Source: an uncultured Bacteroidales bacterium
Lineage (GTDB): Bacteria; Bacteroidota; Bacteroidia; Bacteroidales; Paludibacteraceae
DNA length: 14,323 nt
Assembly (NCBI GenBank): GCA_937907165.1
Contig: CALCUH010000076.1
Coordinates: 1 to 14,323, forward strand
Direction of reading: 5' to 3'
Shown here: piece after piece, positions 7,634 to 14,323 of the stretch
How the letters are laid out: each line of letters begins with the position of its first letter
Numbering within the stretch: the stretch's first letter is position 1
Position numbers and translations under genes: made by a program
Notes under the pieces: model-generated
Seen by the model: the letters and a program-made list of their open reading frames with translations, nothing else
The model's database searches: none
Told to the model about the DNA's origin: nothing

Positions 7634-9031
7634 TCACCACACGGGCGCACCATGTCCGTAACAAATATCCATCTCATCGGTCAGGAGCGACTCCACATAG
7701 AGACGCTCACGTTTAGCCAAAGAGGAATCCATATTGACGCTCGTCATCAAGTAAGGAGCCAGTTTATTGAACTCAGACTGCTCCTTGGTATAACCGGAAG
7801 GGTTCACAAGAATATCGCCCGTAAAAAGTATATCATCCAAGCGGATGACCATCTCGCCCTTGCTATGGCCTCCGTTACCAGCATAGAAAAGGAACTTCAG
7901 ACCGTAGATTTCACGAGTTCCGATCATCTCACCCGGTTTATGATTTTCTTGGTCGATAACAATCAGGCTCTCCATCTTCGGAGGCATATATTTTGACAAA
8001 ATCTTACTGATTTTCACATAAGGCTCATGTTGCTTATATTGTTCCCTGAAATTAGGGCGTGACTCATTCTCCATGCGGAAGTTCTCATACATGGAACGGT
8101 TCACATAGATCTCATCGAAGAGATCCACCATGCCCAAATGGTCTATATCCGGATGGGTGATGATCAGGCATTTAGGTTTCGTGAGGAAATCATCGAACAT
8201 GACGCTCAACAATTTCACCATCTCCTCCTGATAGAGGGCGAAACCACTGTCCACGAACACATAACCCATCTCCGTGGAAATCACATACGTATTCGATCCG
8301 CACTCTGGCTCAATCGCATAAATCGTATAACCCCGATAGCGCTTACTGGTGATGCGCGGATTAAAATCCAACCCCCTATATTTACTCAGGTAATCGGCAA
8401 ACTTGGCGATATATTCGAACGTCTTATAAGGGCTCAAATTCTTCTCGTCCAACAGCTGCATGACAAGATTAGAATTGGATATCAAATCATTTATCTTATC
8501 CTTATCCAAGTCCAGCTTTTTAGCCGCACCATTCGCGAAGGAGATGTAAAACACCGTATTGTCCAAGTTCTTCTCCGTCTTATCATACGTGACGATACGC
8601 ACCTCGCACAAAGCGGTCACGCTCTTCAGGAAATCGTCCACCTTGAAAGGATCGTCGATATAGAGCGCCATACGGAAATATTGGAAAGGCGTGCTGTTCT
8701 CCTGCGAACTGATATAGGAGATATTAAAATTATATTGTTGGATAAGTTCCAAGACAGGCAGGAGGACACCCGGTCGGTCAGGCATCTTGAACTCCACGAG
8801 AATAACGTTCGCATTGTCCTCCTTAAAAAGGTAGCCGTCCGATTTCAGGATTCCGTACGCCTCATCCACCGTCTCCTCCGGTCCGGAGACCTCCACGAAG
8901 AGCGTATGGGTATCTATGGCATTGTTATAGCTCACACGGGTAATGTTCAGCCCCAAGTTGGATATGATCTTCACCGTCTTCAAGAAAGCCCCGGGACGGT
9001 CAGGAATATTGGTTATGAATGTTTTTTTCAT
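7634..9031 (-). CDS. tandem ACT-domain metallo-beta-lactamase-fold hydrolase
   Basis: 465 residues from ATG 9031; an in-frame TTG nine bases upstream is less likely. Two ACT-like domains lead: about 1-73 (NIPDRPGAFLKTVKIISNLGLNI) and 77-155 (KMPDRPGVLLPVLELIQQYNFNI), each with the DRPG turn typical of amino-acid-sensing ACT domains. A linker is followed by a metallo-beta-lactamase fold (about 230-465). Visible metal-site motifs are H293-P-D295-I-D297-H298, H389 in GGHSKGE, D406 in LFTGDIL and H460 in YGHGAP. The first motif is HxDxDH rather than the common HxHxDH; the Asp variant also occurs in other branches of the superfamily such as the ComEC hydrolase domain. The fold predicts a metal-dependent hydrolase, perhaps controlled by a small ligand bound at the ACT domains. 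The substrate is unknown. A promoter sits just upstream, so it is likely transcribed on its own. Confidence 0.85.
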   Translation of the reverse strand: MKKTFITNIPDRPGAFLKTVKIISNLGLNITRVSYNNAIDTHTLFVEVSGPEETVDEAYGILKSDGYLFKEDNANVILVEFKMPDRPGVLLPVLELIQQYNFNISYISSQENSTPFQYFRMALYIDDPFKVDDFLKSVTALCEVRIVTYDKTEKNLDNTVFYISFANGAAKKLDLDKDKINDLISNSNLVMQLLDEKNLSPYKTFEYIAKFADYLSKYRGLDFNPRITSKRYRGYTIYAIEPECGSNTYVISTEMGYVFVDSGFALYQEEMVKLLSVMFDDFLTKPKCLIITHPDIDHLGMVDLFDEIYVNRSMYENFRMENESRPNFREQYKQHEPYVKISKILSKYMPPKMESLIVIDQENHKPGEMIGTREIYGLKFLFYAGNGGHSKGEMVIRLDDILFTGDILVNPSGYTKEQSEFNKLAPYLMTSVNMDSSLAKRERLYVESLLTDEMDICYGHGAPVW

Positions 9032-9072
9032 AAAAATCAACTATGGGTTTTCCACCCTAATGTTTGCGAAAA

Positions 9073-9103
9073 CAAAGATACACATAAAAGCGTTATTTTC
9101 TAA
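9073..9103 (-). promoter_or_regulatory. Bacteroidetes-type promoter for the ACT/MBL gene
   Basis: On the minus strand, TATCTTTG (9080-9073) matches the Bacteroidetes -7 consensus TAnnTTTG exactly. Nineteen bases upstream is TTAG (9103-9100), a 3/4 match to the -33 TTTG element. The -7 box lies about 42 bases upstream of ATG 9031. No operator-like palindrome was noticed near it. Confidence 0.6.
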
Positions 9104-9167
9104 TTGATTCAATGAATAGAGAGTGCGCAATGAGACGCATTATTCGTCACTTTTCCCGTAAGTGCCA

Positions 9168-9524
9168 TTAACGATGATAATAGACATACTCACCATTTAC
9201 ATATCGGAGGACACAAGTGTCATCCACAGAGAGCCAGCCATAGACATCAGGATGTAGTTCACAACGGACGATCTCTTTGGTGCTGAGAAGTTCAAAAGAG
9301 CCATAAGGGACAGAGGAATAATAACCGGTAAGCTTTTGTTTCGACATAGCGAACGACTTCTCCTTGTAAAGATGTTTCACCACAGCCAACTCATCATGCG
9401 GAAGCGTGACCGGGCTCTTCAAGAAGCTATATATACCGTAAAATAAAAAAAGAGACAACGCCAAGATGAACGAGACAATAGCAAGACGTCGAAAAAAATG
9501 TCGGTTTTCATGATTCCTCTCCAT
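9168..9524 (-). CDS. small single-pass membrane protein of unknown function
   Basis: 118 residues from ATG 9524. The frame stays open to a TTG at 9587, but that extension would read through the terminator hairpin of the upstream gene, so the ATG is preferred. The N-terminus is charged (MERNHENRHFFRR), followed by one membrane segment (about 14-34, LAIVSFILALSLFLFYGIYSF). A soluble domain of about 80 residues follows (LPHDELAVVKHLYKEK ... CELHPDVYGWLSVDD ... YVNGEYVYYHR). By the positive-inside rule the C-terminal part should face the periplasm. I recognise no family. It lies between a terminated mutase gene and the independently promoted ACT/MBL gene, so it may have its own weak promoter or depend on read-through. 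Confidence 0.65.
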   Translation of the reverse strand: MERNHENRHFFRRLAIVSFILALSLFLFYGIYSFLKSPVTLPHDELAVVKHLYKEKSFAMSKQKLTGYYSSVPYGSFELLSTKEIVRCELHPDVYGWLSVDDTCVLRYVNGEYVYYHR

Positions 9525-9548
9525 AGGCGCAGCAATTAGATATAAGAC

Positions 9549-9582
9549 AAAAAAAATCCCGGACACTAAGGAAGGTCCGGGA
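9549..9582 (-). terminator. intrinsic terminator of the phospho-sugar mutase gene
   Basis: Perfect 8-bp G/C-rich stem, TCCCGGAC (9557-9564) with GTCCGGGA (9575-9582), and a 10-base loop. On the minus strand it is followed directly by eight T (9556-9549). It lies 20 bases past the mutase stop codon. Confidence 0.9.
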
Positions 9583-9601
9583 CTCAATATAATAAAAATA
9601 A

Positions 9602-11344
9602 TTATAAGTTCAAAGACTTTTTGATAGCCTCAACCTTAGCGTTAGCCGCATCAGAAGCCTTCTTATAATCAGCGGCGCTCTTCATTTCGCCCTTCACCTC
9701 CACATAGAACTTAATCTTAGGCTCGGTTCCGGAAGGACGGACGCTCACTTTCGTGCCATCCTCGGTGAACCATTGGAGAACGTTAGCGGTCTCAGGCATA
9801 TTGATGTCCTCAACCTTATTACACTTAACGCAAGTCTGCTTCAAAGACTTGTAATCCTTCACCAACTTAACCGGAGAGCCAGCCAACTCCTTAGGAGGGT
9901 TCTGACGGAAGTTCTCCATCATCGCCTTGATTTCGTCGGCGCCGCTCTTACCTGGTTTCACCACGCTGATAGCGCTCTCCTTTTGGAAACCATACTCCTT
10001 GTAGATATTCATGAGGAGCTCGTAAAGAGACATACCGTTATCCTTCGCCCAAGCGGCGATTTCGCAGATCAAGCAGATGGAAGCCGGTGAATCCTTGTCG
10101 CGTACCTTATCGTAAGGCAAGAAGCCGAAAGACTCCTCTCCACCACCGATGTACTTCTCCTTTCCTTCGTTCATGCGGATTCTGTAAGCAATCCATTTGA
10201 AGCCAGTATACTCGTCATAAAGCTTCACATTATTCTTGTCGGCGATTTCACGGATCAATTCCGAAGTCACGATAGTCTTCACCAAGAACTCGTTACCCTT
10301 CAACTTACCCAACTTCTTCATGTTGGTGATGATGTAGTAGCAGAACATCATGCAAGTCTGGTTACCGTTGATGATCATCCATTCGCCCTTATCGTCACGG
10401 CAGACGATAGCAAGACGGTCGGCATCAGGGTCGGAAGCGATGACCAAGTCAGCGCCCAACTTAGTACCGAGATTCATACCCATGGTCATAGCCTCAGAGT
10501 TCTCTGGGTTCGGAGACTTCACCGTAGGGAAGTTACCATCGATGACCATCTGTTCAGGCACGACATTGATATTTTGGAATCCCCAAGAACGCAAGCACAA
10601 AGGAATAATAACACGACCCGTACCATGGAGAGGGGAATAAACGATATTCAAATTCTTTTGGCGGTTGATGACATCCTGATCCACCATAGCCGACTTAACA
10701 GCCGTCATGTATTCGAAGTCCATCTCACCACCGATGATTGTGATAAGATCCTTATTAGGCGTGAATTTCACATCGTCGATCTTCACCTTGTTCACCTCGT
10801 CGATGATACCCTTGTCATGAGGAGCGAGCACTTGAGCGCCATCATCCCAATAAGCCTTATAACCGTTATACTCTTTAGGGTTGTGGGAAGCCGTGATGTT
10901 CACACCGCTTTGGCAACCCAACTGACGGATAGCGAAAGAAATTTCAGGAGTTGGGCGAAGGCTCTCGAACAGATATGCGTGGATACCATTAGCCGAGAAG
11001 ATATCAGCCACGATTTCAGCGAAAAGGCGGGAGTTGTTACGGCAGTCATGGCCAACGACCACGCTGATTTCCTTCTTTCCGGCAAAAGCCTTCTTCAAAT
11101 AATTAGCGAGACCTTGGGTAGCCATACCGACAACATACTTGTTCATACGGTTAGTTCCGACACCCATGATACCACGCAAACCACCCGTACCGAATTCAAG
11201 ATTCTGATAGAAAGCGTCGATCAAATCCGTCTTATCTGAATTGTCCAACAGACGTTGAACCTCTTTTTTTGTCTCAGCGTCGAAGTTACCACTCAACCAA
11301 GCGTTTGCCTTAGCGGTAACCTCCTGTAATAAAGCGTTATCCAT
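9602..11344 (-). CDS. phospho-sugar mutase (phosphoglucomutase/phosphomannomutase family)
   Basis: 580 residues from ATG 11344 (MDNALLQEV). An upstream in-frame start at 11371 would add nine residues and is less likely. This is a full-length alpha-D-phosphohexomutase with all four signature sites: the phosphoserine loop TASHNP (S153), the Mg-binding loop DPDADR (D305, D307, D309), the sugar-binding loop GGGEESFGF (E403, S405) and the phosphate-binding loop RPSGTEP (536-542). Length and the TGGLRGIMG start match the long PgcA-like subgroup, which interconverts glucose-1-phosphate and glucose-6-phosphate (or the mannose pair) through a bisphosphate intermediate in the cytoplasm. Sequence alone does not settle glucose against mannose, so no symbol is given. 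It is flanked by terminators on both sides, implying its own promoter in 11345-11406. The leader is A/T-rich without a Shine-Dalgarno sequence. Confidence 0.95.
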   Translation of the reverse strand: MDNALLQEVTAKANAWLSGNFDAETKKEVQRLLDNSDKTDLIDAFYQNLEFGTGGLRGIMGVGTNRMNKYVVGMATQGLANYLKKAFAGKKEISVVVGHDCRNNSRLFAEIVADIFSANGIHAYLFESLRPTPEISFAIRQLGCQSGVNITASHNPKEYNGYKAYWDDGAQVLAPHDKGIIDEVNKVKIDDVKFTPNKDLITIIGGEMDFEYMTAVKSAMVDQDVINRQKNLNIVYSPLHGTGRVIIPLCLRSWGFQNINVVPEQMVIDGNFPTVKSPNPENSEAMTMGMNLGTKLGADLVIASDPDADRLAIVCRDDKGEWMIINGNQTCMMFCYYIITNMKKLGKLKGNEFLVKTIVTSELIREIADKNNVKLYDEYTGFKWIAYRIRMNEGKEKYIGGGEESFGFLPYDKVRDKDSPASICLICEIAAWAKDNGMSLYELLMNIYKEYGFQKESAISVVKPGKSGADEIKAMMENFRQNPPKELAGSPVKLVKDYKSLKQTCVKCNKVEDINMPETANVLQWFTEDGTKVSVRPSGTEPKIKFYVEVKGEMKSAADYKKASDAANAKVEAIKKSLNL

Positions 11345-11406
11345 TAAAAATAAATTTAAATTAAACAACAAAGGAACCGATTAGATTCCAGCAATAACTC
11401 TTATCC

Positions 11407-11442
11407 AAAAAGATGCACTCCTTTCCATGAAGGAAGAAGTGC
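11407..11442 (-). terminator. intrinsic terminator of nagB
   Basis: Interrupted stem: GCACT (11415-11419) pairs with AGTGC (11438-11442), and after one mismatch CTTTC pairs with GAAG-type bases inside, with a small loop. On the minus strand a run of five T follows (11411-11407). It starts 12 bases past the nagB stop. Confidence 0.75.
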
Positions 11443-11453
11443 GATCTATTCAA

Positions 11454-12248
11454 TTACAATAAATTTTCTTTCTCGATATCCTTGAAGTAACGGTAAGTGG
11501 AAACCTTCATTTCGAAAGTAGCCAACTCGTCACACACGATGATACCCTTTTTGTGCAATTGCAAAGCGCTAAGCGTGCACATTTGGCAAACACCACCCTC
11601 GACAGCCTGTTGCAAAGCGCGAGCCTTGTTGTAGCCGCTGACCAAAATCATCACCTCGTCAGCATCCATGATTGTACCGACACCAACTGTCAAAGCGGAG
11701 GTAGGCACCTTCTTGATGTCATTATCGAAGAAACGAGAGTTTGCGATGATCGTATCCGTAGTCAAATGTTTCAGACGAGTGCGGGAAGTCAAAGAAGAAC
11801 CCGGTTCGTTGAAAGCGATGTGACCATCAGGACCGATACCACCGACGAAGAGGCGGATGCCACCCGCATTTTTGATGCGAGCTTCGTAATCAGCGCACTC
11901 CTTCTCCAAATCAGGAGCGTTACCATTCAGAATGTTAACTTGCTCAGCAGGGATGTCAATATGCTTAAAGAAATTATTCCACATGAAGGAATAATAGCTT
12001 TCAGGGTGTTCCTTAGGCAAGTTGACGTACTCGTCCATGTTGAATGTGATCACATTCTTAAAGGAGACGACGCCAGCCTTGTTCAAGTTTATGAGTTCAC
12101 GATACATGCCCAAAGGCGAAGAACCGGTAGGCAAACCCAAGACGAACTTGCGGTCTGCAGTAGGTTTGAAACTGTTAATTGTGTCCGCAACATGTTTTGC
12201 GGCCCACTTTGAAACGGATTCGTAATCCGATTGAATAAGAACTCTCAT
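11454..12248 (-). CDS. nagB: glucosamine-6-phosphate deaminase
   Basis: 264 residues, essentially the length of E. coli NagB (266) and collinear with it. It converts glucosamine-6-phosphate to fructose-6-phosphate plus ammonia in the cytoplasm, feeding amino sugars into glycolysis. Catalytic residues fall at the same numbers as in E. coli: D72 in NMDEY, D141 and H143 in GPDGHIAFNEP, and E148. Residues of the E. coli allosteric N-acetylglucosamine-6-phosphate site are also kept (S151, R158, K160, Y254), so allosteric activation is likely. LGLPTGSSP (38-46) is the phosphate-binding loop. The gene begins 27 bases after lgt and ends at its own terminator. It is probably the last gene of a secA-lgt-nagB transcript, unless a promoter lies inside lgt. 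Confidence 0.96.
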   Translation of the reverse strand: MRVLIQSDYESVSKWAAKHVADTINSFKPTADRKFVLGLPTGSSPLGMYRELINLNKAGVVSFKNVITFNMDEYVNLPKEHPESYYSFMWNNFFKHIDIPAEQVNILNGNAPDLEKECADYEARIKNAGGIRLFVGGIGPDGHIAFNEPGSSLTSRTRLKHLTTDTIIANSRFFDNDIKKVPTSALTVGVGTIMDADEVMILVSGYNKARALQQAVEGGVCQMCTLSALQLHKKGIIVCDELATFEMKVSTYRYFKDIEKENLL

Positions 12249-12275
12249 ATATTAGTTATAAGTTTAAAGAACTTT

Positions 12276-13124
12276 CTACTCATTCGTTCTAACCAGACCA
12301 CCCTTGCTTCTCATCTCCGAAAAAGATTTATAAAGCAACCATCCTCCCCAAATAATCAGTGGCAAACTAAGCAATTGTCCCATATTTAAAACCATATCAT
12401 CCTCAAAAGTCTCTTGGCTGTTCTTCAGGAACTCCAGACAGAAGCGCGACAAGAAGACGCAAATCAAAAAAACGCCGAAAATAAAGCCTTGATATTGGCG
12501 AACATTAGTTCGCCAATACAAGAACATGACGATTCCGAAAGTAATCAAGCAATAAAGCATTTCGTAAATCTGGGTCGGATGGCTAGGAGCCGAGAAGACC
12601 GGTTCCGCACCCGCCTGCCAATGATGAATGTTCTTGATGAACTCGAAAGCCCAAGGAACGTCCGTAGCATGCCCGTAAATCTCATGGTTCATCAGATTGC
12701 CGAAACGAATGCACGCCCCGCACAAAGCGACAGCGATGACGATTCGGTCCATCACCCAGATGAAATCCTTCAGAGCGACGCGCTTAGCGAATATCCACAA
12801 AGCCACCAGAATACCGCATGCTCCCCCGTGGCTGGAAAGACCGCCCTTCCACACACACAATATCTCACCCAGATTACTGAGGTAATAAGACGGGTTGTAG
12901 AAGAAACAATGTCCGAGACGCGCACCTATGACGGTACCCACCAACATATAGATGAACAATTTGTCCATCTGGTCCTGCGTCATCTTTTCCCTCAAGTATA
13001 TCTTCGACTCTATCCAATAGCCGAGAAGGAACCCCAAGGCCCACATCAACCCGTACCAGCGAACCGTAAGAGGTCCGATGGAGAAGAGATCAGGGTCAAC
13101 CGTCCAAGTTATATAAGCGAACAT
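12276..13124 (-). CDS. lgt: prolipoprotein diacylglyceryl transferase
   Basis: 282 residues from ATG 13124. A TTG at 13136 would overlap the secA stop and is less likely. This is a polytopic inner-membrane enzyme that moves diacylglycerol from phosphatidylglycerol to the lipobox cysteine of preprolipoproteins, the first step of lipoprotein maturation. Motifs: FSIGPLTVRWYGLMW (Y24), SSHGGACG (H99), the Lgt signature IRFGNLMNHEIYG (R140, N143), HPTQIYE (182-188) and RFCLEF (R227, E231). These correspond to the essential residues described for E. coli Lgt (Y26, H103, R143, N146, R239, E243). About seven hydrophobic membrane segments are visible. The start is 8 bases after the secA stop, so the two genes are almost certainly co-transcribed and perhaps translationally coupled. 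Confidence 0.95.
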   Translation of the reverse strand: MFAYITWTVDPDLFSIGPLTVRWYGLMWALGFLLGYWIESKIYLREKMTQDQMDKLFIYMLVGTVIGARLGHCFFYNPSYYLSNLGEILCVWKGGLSSHGGACGILVALWIFAKRVALKDFIWVMDRIVIAVALCGACIRFGNLMNHEIYGHATDVPWAFEFIKNIHHWQAGAEPVFSAPSHPTQIYEMLYCLITFGIVMFLYWRTNVRQYQGFIFGVFLICVFLSRFCLEFLKNSQETFEDDMVLNMGQLLSLPLIIWGGWLLYKSFSEMRSKGGLVRTNE

Positions 13125-13132
13125 TTCAATTA

Positions 13133-14323
13133 TCAAATAAGATCTTTACCGTGGCAATTCTTGAATTTCTTTCCGGAACCGCAAGGACACGGATCGTTAC
13201 GTCCCACTTTAGGCTCAGCGCGGACCGGATCCACACGACGAGGCTGTTGCGGTGTGCGAGAAGGAGCCTCTGATCTTTGTTCCACATAATTAGAGCGGTC
13301 CTCCGTACGTTCAGGAGCAGCCTCCTTCACATCTTCAGGAGCGCGTTGCTGGACAGGAATCTGGGCACGCATCAGGATGGAGACAGAAGCGTAGTTCATG
13401 TCGTTCATCATCCTCACGTACATATCGTAGGATTCAATCTTATAAATCAACAACGGATCCTTCTGCTCGTAACTTGCGTTCTGTACAGAGTTACGCAACT
13501 GATCCATCTCACGGAGGTGGCGTTTCCAAAATTCGTCGATGTTATGCAATAAGATAGCGCGTTCGAACGATTTGATGACAGCCTTACAATCAGTCTCGTA
13601 AGCCTCCTTCAAATTGACAGGGATATTATACATCATTCTTCCGTCCGTAATAGGTATAATGATGTTTTGGAAATGTTCGCCCTGCTCCTCAAACACACGT
13701 TTGATGACCGGATTGGCGATATTCGCCACGTTATCCATCTTACGTTTGAACGACTCCATCGCCGCGTCGAAGAGGTTGTTTGTGATATCATCGACATCCG
13801 AGTTTTTGAACTCTTCCTCAGACATTGGAGCCTCCATCGCAAAAATTCTGCGCACCTCATTCTCATAAGAGTCATATGCGAACACCTTCTTCGCCTCGCT
13901 TACGATGTTCATCGCCGCACCATAAATCATGTCCATGATGTTCACACCCAAACGCTCGCCGAGCAAAGTCTGGCGACGTCTACGGTAGATAACCTCACGT
14001 TGCTTGTTCATGACATCGTCATACTCCAACAAGCGTTTACGGACACCGAAATGGTTCTCCTCCACCTTCTTTTGGGCACGTTCGATAGACTTGGAAATCA
14101 TGCTATGCTCGATGACCTCACCTTCCGTGAAGCCCAACTTATCCATGATGCCGGAAATCTTTTCAGATCCGAACAAACGCATCAAATTATCTTCCAAAGA
14201 GACGAAGAACACGGAAGATCCCGGGTCACCCTGACGTCCGGAACGACCTCTCAACTGACGGTCGACACGACGAGACTCGTGACGCTCCGTACCGATGATG
14301 GCCAAACCGCCAGCCGCCTTCAC
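13133..14323 (-). CDS. secA: preprotein translocase ATPase SecA, C-terminal part (5' end outside window)
   Basis: 396 C-terminal residues; the frame is open at the window edge, and Bacteroidetes SecA is usually about 1,100 residues. SecA is the ATP-driven motor that pushes preproteins through SecYEG. Visible here are the DEAD-type motif QLRGRSGRQGD (residues 23-33 of the fragment), the helical wing and scaffold regions (KRLLEYDDVMNKQREVIY; LHNIDEFWKRHLREMDQLR), a Pro/Arg/Glu-rich linker, and the C-terminal SEC-C zinc site CPCGSGKKFKNCH (C379, C381, C390, H391), which in other bacteria contacts SecB or ribosomes. The stop is TGA at 13133. It supplies the Sec step needed by the exported proteins in this window. 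Confidence 0.97.
   Translation of the reverse strand: MKAAGGLAIIGTERHESRRVDRQLRGRSGRQGDPGSSVFFVSLEDNLMRLFGSEKISGIMDKLGFTEGEVIEHSMISKSIERAQKKVEENHFGVRKRLLEYDDVMNKQREVIYRRRRQTLLGERLGVNIMDMIYGAAMNIVSEAKKVFAYDSYENEVRRIFAMEAPMSEEEFKNSDVDDITNNLFDAAMESFKRKMDNVANIANPVIKRVFEEQGEHFQNIIIPITDGRMMYNIPVNLKEAYETDCKAVIKSFERAILLHNIDEFWKRHLREMDQLRNSVQNASYEQKDPLLIYKIESYDMYVRMMNDMNYASVSILMRAQIPVQQRAPEDVKEAAPERTEDRSNYVEQRSEAPSRTPQQPRRVDPVRAEPKVGRNDPCPCGSGKKFKNCHGKDLI

Noticed and set aside
8138..9103. 321-codon open frame on the + strand opposite the ACT/MBL gene
   Set aside because: It is fully antisense to a gene with clear ACT and metallo-beta-lactamase motifs, runs across that gene's promoter, and its translation shows no family motif or signal.
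9525..9587. TTG at 9587 as the start of the small membrane protein
   Set aside because: The extra 21 codons would be the translated terminator of the upstream gene, while ATG 9524 precedes a normal charged N-terminus and membrane segment.
13125..13136. TTG at 13136 as the start of lgt
   Set aside because: It would overlap the secA stop, and the Lgt N-terminus aligns well from ATG 13124 with 8 bases of spacing.
12414..13289. 291-codon open frame on the + strand opposite lgt and the end of secA
   Set aside because: It spans two confidently identified genes on the other strand and its translation is of low complexity with no recognisable domain.

Overview
The window looks like chromosomal DNA from a member of the Bacteroidetes, most likely order Bacteroidales. 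Four things suggest this: a C-terminal sorting domain of the type IX secretion system (T9SS) on a giant surface protein, BspA-like leucine-rich repeat proteins, A/T-rich leaders without Shine-Dalgarno sequences, and one good Bacteroidetes-type promoter (TATCTTTG with an upstream TTAG). I cannot name a genus. No tRNA, rRNA, CRISPR array, insertion sequence or phage gene was seen.

Left half (1-7598, + strand) is an accessory cell-surface locus. It holds the 3' part of a leucine-rich-repeat protein (2-2092, cut by the window edge). A 268-bp A/T-rich gap follows, with a possible decayed small ORF. Next is a 1457-residue secreted protein (2361-6734) built from a signal peptide, a short N-terminal domain, ten 26-residue leucine-rich repeats, a cap, fourteen 49-residue cysteine-paired repeats, Ig-like domains and a T9SS sorting domain. 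Twelve bases later comes a 283-residue outer-membrane beta-barrel protein (6747-7598). The last two genes probably form one transcript: a surface fibre plus an outer-membrane partner. The two leucine-rich-repeat proteins share the same module order (N-terminal domain, repeats, cap) and look like diverged tandem duplicates.

Right half (7634-14323, - strand) is mostly housekeeping. In transcription order it reads: secA (5' end outside the window), lgt 8 bases downstream, nagB 27 bases further with its own terminator, a phospho-sugar mutase with its own terminator, a small single-pass membrane protein, and an ACT-ACT-metallo-beta-lactamase fusion with its own promoter. SecA exports preproteins and Lgt lipidates a subset of them, so that pairing is functionally coherent. 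NagB and the mutase act in amino-sugar and hexose-phosphate metabolism. The two halves converge at 7599-7633.

The most interesting material is the surface locus and the tandem-ACT metallo-hydrolase. I see no evidence for a wholly new defence or mobile system.
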